From NCBI GenBank assembly GCA_016303085.1, contig JAEDMI010000050.1:1-12731 (forward strand): DNA of 12,731 nt. The letters run 5' to 3'. The notes under the pieces were generated by a model. It ran no database searches, had not been told where the DNA came from, and worked only from the letters and a program-made list of their open reading frames with translations. The position numbers and the translations under genes were made by a program. Source of the DNA: Acetatifactor sp. GTDB lineage: Bacteria; Bacillota; Clostridia; Lachnospirales; Lachnospiraceae. How positions within the stretch are numbered: the first letter of the stretch is position 1; each line of letters starts with the position of its first letter. Of the stretch, positions 7,266 to 12,731 are shown one piece after another.

Positions 7266-9293
7266 ATGAGAAGTACATTAGCAGAAAAAATAATGCACAG
7301 AGTAGCAATTGTCTGCGGAGCGCTGTTTATGATTTTCCTGATGACAGGATGCAGCGCCGGTTCTACCATTGATACCACCCTGGTCATCAACGGGGATTTG
7401 TCCGGTACAAGGCAGATGAATATTACAATCAGCGACAGCGTTTTTCAGGAGTATTTTACCGGCAACATTGAGGATTTTAATGCTCTCATGGACGGTGCGT
7501 GCCCCGAGGGGATGACCTGGAACTACAGTGAGGAGAACGGAGTTAAGCAGTATGACATGGAGATTGCTTTCAGCTCCCCGGAGGATTACAAGACAAAGGT
7601 AGAAAATATTCTGGGCGTGGAATCTGTCGACCTGACGATTGCGGCACCCGATACTGTTTGGGCAAGCGGAATCAGCGTGGAGGAGAGCTTTAACGATAAG
7701 CAACTGTTAAAGTGGATGGAGGACCTGCTGGTAAACAATGGATTTGTTTCCTCCTCCAATGCGGATATGATTTTTTCTGTCGGAACAGTATGTGTTGTGT
7801 ACGGCAATGAGACATACAGCACCGGCAGCATGATTTCGGTAAGTCAGGTTGATTATGTGTCTGTAGATGCGATACATATTCTGACCCAGATAAACGAGTT
7901 GGGTAACTACGGCCGCCGTGTGGTGGTGCAGATTCCTGCATCTTCCATGGAGAAGAAGGGTGACGAGATTAAGGCGTATATGGACAGTGTAGTTCCGAAG
8001 GGAGCCAAGGGCGAATGGAGTGAGGGAGACGGATGCACGCTCTTTACCGTTTCTGCTGACAGCCTGACCGCGGAGCAGCTGGAAGCTTTTAACCGGTCGG
8101 TTTTTGACTCGGAGAACTGCAGCGTTACCGCCGCAGATATGTCAGAGAATTCGGCGCCTTTTACATTTGATGAGCTTTTGACGGAGCACATTGACCTGAC
8201 CGGGTATCTGGCGGGAAATTACAGCTCAATCCGTGTAGCCTATGCGATAAAGAAGGCAGATTCCTATTATGCGTATGAGTCCCGGGATGGTATTTCCAAG
8301 GGCTATACGGGTCAGCCTTGGGAGCAATACAGCGGTTATGATCTGTACAGTGATAGTTATTATTATGACAGCTTTGTTGATTTTTCCACATTGATTCAGA
8401 AGGCATACAGGGTAAAGGAACTGGAGGTGAAGACCGACAGAACCCTTGGCGGAGACTGGAAGAGAACACTTACCTTCAGCCTGGAGAAGACACCTGACGA
8501 AGAGGAACAGGCTGCCATGACGGAGGCGCTGGAAGTCCGGGCGGGAATCGCCGGGGCAGAGGAGCAGCCTGCGGAATCCGAATCGGCAGCGGGTGCAGAG
8601 ACGGGTACGGAGACAGACGCGGAGGAGCCGGAGAAAAAAGCGGATGTCAAGGTTTCCGGCAAGACATCGGATGATGTTTATTCTGTCACCATTACCCAGA
8701 AGGGAAGCGGAGAGGAACTGGAGGAAAGCTCGAGACTGTTGTTTGATGCCAAGACATCTGTTTTCTATGCTTGTGACAGAGAATTCTGGAAGGTGAAAAA
8801 GCAGGAGGCATTTACAGAAACGCTTTCCTTCGGAAATATGCTGGAATATGTGACGGATGGTTTTCAGGTGAATTATACCGCAAAGCTGGGGCTTTTTGCC
8901 GACATGCAGTACTGCACTGCGGACTCTGCGGAGGTAAAGGGTGGAAAACTGCATGCCACATTCTCCAACAATCGGGTGAACATTACATATGTGGGAAGCA
9001 AAATAGATGTGATTGCCATATTGTTCTGGATATTCCTGGCTGTAGGAGTTATCAGTCTGTTGGTTCTTTTGGTAAAGCTGGGAGTATTTCGGAAAAAAGA
9101 AAAGCCGGCAGCGCCTGCTGAGGCAAGCGTGGTAAATGCTGAGGCAGCGCCTGCGGAGCAGAGCACGGTAAAGGAAGAAGCGGCAGAAGCAAAAGAGGAA
9201 AAGACGGTTTCCAAATTCTGTGAAAAATGCGGGACACCCAGACCGGAGGGGGCAAAGTTCTGCGAAAAATGCGGTTCTAAATTTGAAGATTAA
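7266..9293 (+). CDS. large lipoprotein with C-terminal membrane helix and cytosolic zinc ribbon
   Basis: The N-terminus is a lipoprotein signal with lipobox MTGC (Cys29 to be lipidated). A beta-rich extracellular region follows; its start (TLVINGDLSGTRQMNITI) resembles the LppM-type domain seen in actinobacterial and clostridial lipoproteins. An acidic, low-complexity insert lies at about residues 425-460. One strong membrane helix is at about 582-605, followed by a basic stop-transfer patch (FRKKEK), an Ala/Glu/Pro linker and a C-terminal zinc ribbon with CEKC at 652-655 and CEKC at 666-669. The protein is therefore anchored twice, and its 675 residues report or act on both sides of the membrane. 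GGAGG (7255-7259) sits 6 bases before ATG 7266. The zinc ribbon and linker are echoed in the next gene. The family and function are unknown to me. Confidence 0.85.
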   Translation: MRSTLAEKIMHRVAIVCGALFMIFLMTGCSAGSTIDTTLVINGDLSGTRQMNITISDSVFQEYFTGNIEDFNALMDGACPEGMTWNYSEENGVKQYDMEIAFSSPEDYKTKVENILGVESVDLTIAAPDTVWASGISVEESFNDKQLLKWMEDLLVNNGFVSSSNADMIFSVGTVCVVYGNETYSTGSMISVSQVDYVSVDAIHILTQINELGNYGRRVVVQIPASSMEKKGDEIKAYMDSVVPKGAKGEWSEGDGCTLFTVSADSLTAEQLEAFNRSVFDSENCSVTAADMSENSAPFTFDELLTEHIDLTGYLAGNYSSIRVAYAIKKADSYYAYESRDGISKGYTGQPWEQYSGYDLYSDSYYYDSFVDFSTLIQKAYRVKELEVKTDRTLGGDWKRTLTFSLEKTPDEEEQAAMTEALEVRAGIAGAEEQPAESESAAGAETGTETDAEEPEKKADVKVSGKTSDDVYSVTITQKGSGEELEESSRLLFDAKTSVFYACDREFWKVKKQEAFTETLSFGNMLEYVTDGFQVNYTAKLGLFADMQYCTADSAEVKGGKLHATFSNNRVNITYVGSKIDVIAILFWIFLAVGVISLLVLLVKLGVFRKKEKPAAPAEASVVNAEAAPAEQSTVKEEAAEAKEEKTVSKFCEKCGTPRPEGAKFCEKCGSKFED

Positions 9294-9312
9294 TATAAAG
9301 GAGAGAAAAGAG

Positions 9313-10200
9313 ATGGCATTTTGTAAGTTTTGTGGAAAAGAGCTAAAGGAAGGCGAGGTATGCAGCTGCCAGACAGCGGAAGCACCCAAGGCAGAGGAGG
9401 CTGCACCCGTAGCGGAAGCACCCAAGGCAGAGGAGGCTGCACCCGCAGCGGAAGCACCCAAGGCAGAGGAGGCTGCACCTGTAGCGGAAGCACCTAAGGC
9501 GGAGGAGGCTGCACCCAAGGCTGCGCCCTCTATCCCCATGCCTGACAAGGAGCAGGTGACAAATGCTGCAAAGAACGTATGGAAGGGCTTCCTGGGCGTG
9601 TACACACATCCTGTTACAGGCGGAAAGGCTTTTGTGGAGAACACGGAGATTGCGGTATCTGTATGCTTTATGGTGTTGCAGGCACTTCTGTCCTCCATCT
9701 TCAGCTGTGTTTTAATCGGCAAGATTAACAAAGTATTTGATATGGGCATGGGCTTCCTGGACGACTACAAGTTCTCAGGCGTGAAGGCTTTCTTCCTGAC
9801 ACTTCTGTTTTCCGTAATATTTACTGCACTGCTGTTACTCCTGTTCTGGGTTGCAAAACTGATTCTGAAACTGAAGAGCAGCCTGAAGCAGTTGTTGGCA
9901 CTGACCGCTGTGCGTTCCGTGGCAGTGATTCCTTTTATCATTGTCAGCATTGTACTGGGATTGATTAATCCTGTTATAGGAGTAGCTGTATTTTACGGTT
10001 CCGTATTGATGGCACTTTGCTTCCTGCTGGAGGCTGTCAAGGGCTTGGGCGAAATGCAGGCAGACAAGGCGCTTTACACAACATTTATCGTGATGTTTGT
10101 GTTTATTGCCATTTCTGTCTTTGTTGCATCCAAGGCATGCATGCTGTATGTTCCCGATGCTGTTAAGAATATGGGAAATCTGTCCAACCTGCTTTTCTAA
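9313..10200 (+). CDS. zinc-ribbon, Yip1-like five-helix membrane protein
   Basis: The 295-residue protein begins with a zinc ribbon (C4, C7, C17, C19), continues with four copies of a 12-residue Ala/Glu/Pro repeat (about 22-69), and ends in a membrane domain. Five hydrophobic segments are visible at about 112-137, 157-185, 194-218, 221-243 and 256-280, and the layout resembles bacterial Yip1-family proteins. The N-terminal ribbon should face the cytosol. ATG 9313 follows AAAGGAGAG at about 9297-9305. An upstream in-frame ATG at 9220 lies inside the lipoprotein gene and lacks a site, so it is rejected. Pairing with the preceding protein, which ends in a ribbon after a similar linker, suggests a complex or a shared cytosolic partner. 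The biochemical role of Yip1-like proteins in bacteria is not established. Confidence 0.85.
   Translation: MAFCKFCGKELKEGEVCSCQTAEAPKAEEAAPVAEAPKAEEAAPAAEAPKAEEAAPVAEAPKAEEAAPKAAPSIPMPDKEQVTNAAKNVWKGFLGVYTHPVTGGKAFVENTEIAVSVCFMVLQALLSSIFSCVLIGKINKVFDMGMGFLDDYKFSGVKAFFLTLLFSVIFTALLLLLFWVAKLILKLKSSLKQLLALTAVRSVAVIPFIIVSIVLGLINPVIGVAVFYGSVLMALCFLLEAVKGLGEMQADKALYTTFIVMFVFIAISVFVASKACMLYVPDAVKNMGNLSNLLF
9376..9519 (+). repeat. four in-frame tandem 36-bp repeats
   Basis: Units at 9376-9411, 9412-9447, 9448-9483 and 9484-9519 each encode a 12-residue AEAPKAEEAAP-plus-one linker. Units 1-3 differ only at a few bases near the end, and unit 4 has a few more changes and ends in Lys. The near identity at DNA level indicates recent duplication, and copy number is likely to vary between strains without breaking the frame. 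The repeats also create a long, meaningless reverse-strand ORF. Confidence 0.95.
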
Positions 10201-10203
10201 GGT

Positions 10204-10917
10204 ATGAAATCTAAAAGTGGGAAGTGGGGGAACAGACTTGCCGCATGGGCGGCAGCGATGCTGTTTCATATGATGATTATTTTATTGTCGGTGTACCTAT
10301 GCTTTTTTCGGGCAGAATTTTTAAATGACGAATGCGAGAAGTATCAGGTAGCCTCCCTGCTGGAAATCAGCGGGGAGGAACTTCACCGTGTGGTGGATGA
10401 ACTGATGCTCCGGGCTAAGGGACAGAGCGGTGACATGGATATTACCGTGACTGTGGACGGGACCGACAAACGGTTTTTCAGTCAGCGGGATGTGGAGCAT
10501 ATAGACGATATTGCCGGTATGATAAAGCAGGGCAAAGTTGTATGTTCCCTTTGTGCTTTTGGACTGGCGGTATTGTTTTTTGTCATGTTTTTCAAGGGGA
10601 AAGCGGAACTGCTGTGCAGAACTTATCTTTTCTCGTGGCTGGTCCTGATTGGACTGTCCTTTATAATCGCTGTATGGATTCTGCTGGATTTGAGAGGATT
10701 TATCAACAGCTTTCACCGGCTTTTTTTCAACAATGACCGATGGATTTTAAACCCTGCAAAGGATATGCTGATTTGGCTTTTCCCTACAGGGGTGTTCAAA
10801 GATGCGGCCATCCGGTTGGCGGTATGTCTGGCCGGGGTACATATTCCGTGTTTGGCGGCTTCTCTATGTTTCGTAAGATATAAAGCATCACAAAGAACTC
10901 CTGCCCGTTTCAGATAA
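10204..10917 (+). CDS. DUF1461/TIGR01906-family integral membrane protein
   Basis: The 237-residue protein has hydrophobic segments at about 12-35, 110-130, 138-163 and 198-223, with one extracytoplasmic domain between the first two. Two signatures of the family are seen: RFFSQRDVEHIDDI at about 90-103 (family form FSxREixHMxDV) and NDRWILNPAKDMLIWLFP at about 177-194. The family is common in Firmicutes and its function is unknown. ATG 10204 starts three bases after the TAA of the preceding gene. The only purine stretch (AAGG, 10199-10202) is too close to serve as a normal ribosome site, so expression probably depends on translational coupling. The stop codon lies in the loop of the operon terminator. 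Confidence 0.85.
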   Translation: MKSKSGKWGNRLAAWAAAMLFHMMIILLSVYLCFFRAEFLNDECEKYQVASLLEISGEELHRVVDELMLRAKGQSGDMDITVTVDGTDKRFFSQRDVEHIDDIAGMIKQGKVVCSLCAFGLAVLFFVMFFKGKAELLCRTYLFSWLVLIGLSFIIAVWILLDLRGFINSFHRLFFNNDRWILNPAKDMLIWLFPTGVFKDAAIRLAVCLAGVHIPCLAASLCFVRYKASQRTPARFR

Positions 10918-10935
10918 TGGGGACAGGAGTTTTTT
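10896..10935 (+). terminator. intrinsic terminator of the envelope operon
   Basis: AACTCCTG (10896-10903) pairs with CAGGAGTT (10924-10931). The adjacent CCC (10904-10906) can extend the stem with GGG after a bulged A. A run of T at 10930-10935 follows. The stem overlaps the last codons of the DUF1461 gene, whose TAA (10915-10917) is in the loop. Confidence 0.9.
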
Positions 10936-10960
10936 AACGGAAAATTATCGCCCGGAGGGC

Positions 10961-10987
10961 TAAAGTATTTTCCCCCACTGCCGATAA
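10961..10987 (+). promoter_or_regulatory. sigma-28 (FliA/SigD) flagellar promoter of flgMNK
   Basis: TAAA (10961-10964), a 15-base spacer and GCCGATAA (10980-10987) match the sigma-28 consensus TAAA-N15-GCCGATAA at every defined position. Transcription would start near 10994, just before the AAGGAGGG site (10998-11005) of flgM. The position directly upstream of a late flagellar operon fits known biology of these genes. Confidence 0.95.
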
Positions 10988-11012
10988 ACATTACAGGAAG
11001 GAGGGATCCTTG

Positions 11013-11288
11013 ATGCGTATTGAAGCATATACTCAGGTACAGCAGTTGTATCAGACCAAGAAGGTAAATCAAACCCGGAAAGAGGGAAATGTATCCCGTG
11101 CAGACCAGGTGCAGATCAGCAGTTTCGGAAAGGATATCCAGACGGCTAAGGCTGCGGTTGCGGGAAGTCCCGACATCAGGGAGGAGCTGACAGCGCCCAT
11201 CAAAGCGCAGATTCAGAGCGGCACATACAGTGTTGACAATGCAACCTTTGCAGAAAAACTGCTGCAGAAGTATGAGGAAATGAGGTAG
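11013..11288 (+). CDS. flgM: negative regulator of flagellin synthesis, anti-sigma-28 factor FlgM
   Basis: FlgM binds and inhibits sigma-28 until the hook is complete, when it is removed (by export in the classical model). The 91-residue protein has the typical disordered, polar N-terminal half and the family segment ADQVQISSFGKDIQTAK at about residues 30-46. The C-terminal half is amphipathic with IREEL, IKAQIQSGTYSVD and FAEKLLQKY, the sigma-binding region. ATG 11013 lies 7 bases after AAGGAGGG; a TTG immediately before it is not needed. It heads the operon flgM-flgN-flgK behind a sigma-28 promoter, so it limits its own expression. Only 8 bases separate it from flgN. Confidence 0.95.
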   Translation: MRIEAYTQVQQLYQTKKVNQTRKEGNVSRADQVQISSFGKDIQTAKAAVAGSPDIREELTAPIKAQIQSGTYSVDNATFAEKLLQKYEEMR

Positions 11289-11296
11289 GAAGTCCC

Positions 11297-11815
11297 GTGG
11301 CCAGTTTGATGGAAAACCTGATAGAGGTACTTGAACAGGAAAGCAATGAATATGAGGGACTTCTGAGCCTGTCTCAGAAAAAGACACCGATTATCGTAAG
11401 CGGTAATCTGGAAGAATTACAAAAAATCACGGATGATGAACAGGAATTGGTAAGCAGGATTAACCGGCTGGAAAAGAGACGGACGGAAACTACTGCTGAT
11501 ATCGCCAATGTGTTGAACAGGGATGTTAATGCCTTAAAACTTGCAAATCTGATTGAAATGCTGGCGGCGAGACCTGCGGAACAGCGGAAGCTGGCGGAGG
11601 CTCACGACAGATTACAGACAGCAGTGCGGGAGTTAAAGCGGACCAATGAACAGAACAGAGAGCTGTTGGCAAATGCGCTGGAAATGGTAGAGTTTGAGAT
11701 GAATCTCCTACAGGCCTCAAAGGCTGCACCGGAGACGGCAAACTACACAAAAGGGGCGTACAATGCCGGTGACACCATGGGTATCCCGGGCGGAGGCTTT
11801 GATGCCAAGCAGTAA
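11297..11815 (+). CDS. flgN: flagellar export chaperone FlgN
   Basis: FlgN is a cytosolic chaperone for the hook-filament junction proteins FlgK and FlgL during type III flagellar export. The 172-residue protein is almost entirely helical and coiled-coil-like, as expected (MENLIEVLEQESNEYEGLL at the start, then long charged helices to about residue 140). A glycine-rich, probably disordered tail follows. The start is GTG 11297 with AGGA at 11287-11290; an in-frame ATG at 11309 is an alternative that would shorten the protein by four residues. The position between flgM and flgK is the conserved Gram-positive order. Sequence conservation in this family is low, so the call rests on both fold-like pattern and context. 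Confidence 0.9.
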   Translation: MASLMENLIEVLEQESNEYEGLLSLSQKKTPIIVSGNLEELQKITDDEQELVSRINRLEKRRTETTADIANVLNRDVNALKLANLIEMLAARPAEQRKLAEAHDRLQTAVRELKRTNEQNRELLANALEMVEFEMNLLQASKAAPETANYTKGAYNAGDTMGIPGGGFDAKQ

Positions 11816-11829
11816 CAGAGGTGATATTT

Positions 11830-12731
11830 ATGCCGTTAATGGGTAGCTTATATATAGGAGCATCCGGATTACAGACCAGTCAAAATGCGCTGAACACCAC
11901 AGCGCATAATCTTTCTAATATAGACACAACCGGCTACACAAGGCAGCAGGTACAGTTGTCTGACAAGCGTTATATTGCGCTTTCTGTAGACCCGAACTCT
12001 GTCAACAATAAGCAGACAGGGCTGGGTGTCACGTATTCCCGGGTAAAACAAATCAGAGATTATTTCCTGGATAAAACATACCGCAAGGAATCGGGACGCA
12101 GTATGTTTTACGAGGTATCCACCGAAGTGATGGAGGAGGTGGAGAGCCAGCTGGGTGAGATGAACGGCGAGGCATTCCAGACTACCATCACGGATTTTTG
12201 GACATCCATTCAGGAATTGGCGAAGGATCCGGCAAGTTCCGTGAGCCAGGGGCTTCTCGTTCAGAGAGCTTCCGAGTTTGTGGAGCGAGCGACCGCCGTC
12301 TACGAGGGACTTTCTTCCTATCAGGACAATCTGAATACACAGATAAAAAAGCAGGTTGATAAAATCAATGATTACGGCAACATGCTTCTTACGTTAAATG
12401 ATCAGATACGTGCAATTGAGTCAGGCGGCATTGAGCATGCAAACGATTTGAGAGATGCCAGAAATCAGGTGCTGGATGAATTGTCAGAGTTGGCGAGCAT
12501 TACATATGGGGAAGACCTGTATGGCAATGTGTATGTGCAGATAGAAGGGGTAGATTTCGTCAAGGGCGGCGCCTGCTACGAAATCGGCACATATGTGGAT
12601 GTAAATACAGGATTTTACACGCCCTTCTGGCCCCAGAATGCCTCCTACCGTGTGATGGATAACGGGACGAGAGAATATAACATTGACGGAGCTGAGGTGT
12701 TTGATCTGAACAGAGAAATCTCGTCGGATTT
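11830..12731 (+). CDS. flgK: flagellar hook-associated protein 1 FlgK, 5' part
   Basis: FlgK forms the first ring of the junction between hook and filament and is exported by the flagellar type III system. ATG 11830 follows GAGGTG (11818-11823) by 6 bases. The reading frame stays open for 300 codons to the window edge, so the C-terminus is missing. The N-terminus is diagnostic: GSLYIGASGLQTSQNALN and NLSNIDTTGYTRQQVQLS at about residues 5-45 form the rod/hook/filament heptad region (flagellar basal-body rod N-terminal domain). FlgK-specific helical segments follow, such as ITDFWTSIQELAKDPASS and INDYGNMLLTLNDQIRAIE. It is 14 bases downstream of flgN in the sigma-28 operon; flgL would be expected next. 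Confidence 0.96.
   Translation, partial: MPLMGSLYIGASGLQTSQNALNTTAHNLSNIDTTGYTRQQVQLSDKRYIALSVDPNSVNNKQTGLGVTYSRVKQIRDYFLDKTYRKESGRSMFYEVSTEVMEEVESQLGEMNGEAFQTTITDFWTSIQELAKDPASSVSQGLLVQRASEFVERATAVYEGLSSYQDNLNTQIKKQVDKINDYGNMLLTLNDQIRAIESGGIEHANDLRDARNQVLDELSELASITYGEDLYGNVYVQIEGVDFVKGGACYEIGTYVDVNTGFYTPFWPQNASYRVMDNGTREYNIDGAEVFDLNREISSD

Noticed and set aside
9220..9312. Upstream ATG start for the Yip1-like protein
   Set aside because: It overlaps the zinc-ribbon codons of the lipoprotein gene in another frame; ATG 9313 has a strong ribosome site and starts directly at the zinc ribbon.
8226..9749. 507-codon reverse-strand ORF
   Set aside because: It is antisense to the lipoprotein and Yip1-like genes, consists of low-complexity translation of the repeats, and has no ribosome site; the + strand genes have clear domains.
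1..12731. CRISPR array, tRNA or rRNA genes, insertion sequences
   Set aside because: No spaced direct repeats, tRNA-like cloverleaf, rRNA sequence or transposase frame was seen on either strand by eye.

Overview
The window looks like chromosome of a motile Gram-positive Firmicute, most likely of the Lachnospiraceae (the Roseburia, Eubacterium or Butyrivibrio type). Pointers are strong GGAGG-type ribosome sites before nearly every gene, clostridial families (a DUF1461/TIGR01906 membrane protein and a GNAT of the FR47-like kind), and a sigma-28-driven flgM-flgN-flgK cluster at the right end. The genus cannot be fixed from sequence alone. All convincing genes are on the + strand.

Bases 1-900 are a low-density edge with signs of decay. 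A 46-codon ORF carries a perfect 35-base palindrome and weakly resembles a piece of an ORF6N-type phage/antirepressor protein. It is followed by a strong extended -10 promoter and a GNAT acetyltransferase gene broken by an internal deletion with frameshift. The first 69 bases and the 211-280 leader hold no gene I can support.

Bases 938-6780 are a type III restriction-modification operon. It has mod (beta-class adenine methyltransferase), an unrecognised 283-residue protein and res (helicase plus nuclease, all key motifs present). The middle gene is the most interesting item. Its spaced E...D...E-x-K residues suggest an extra PD-(D/E)XK-like nuclease fold between mod and res, making a three-gene variant of the classical two-gene system. 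The three genes are tightly packed, and the ribosome site of res overlaps the stop of the middle gene.

Bases 6769-10935 are a separate four-gene cell-envelope unit with its own TTGACA-N17-TAAAAT promoter (the -35 sits in the last codons of res) and a clear intrinsic terminator. It encodes a small membrane-anchored protein, a large lipoprotein with a C-terminal membrane helix and cytosolic zinc ribbon, a zinc-ribbon/Yip1-like five-helix membrane protein with four 36-bp repeats, and a DUF1461 membrane protein. Paired zinc ribbons on the inner face of the membrane suggest that the two middle proteins work together, but their function is unknown.

Bases 10961-12731 are the late flagellar operon: a perfect-looking sigma-28 promoter, flgM (anti-sigma-28), flgN (export chaperone) and the first 300 codons of flgK (hook-filament junction protein), which runs off the window. 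FlgM is therefore made from a promoter of the sigma factor it inhibits, giving negative feedback, while FlgN chaperones FlgK for export.
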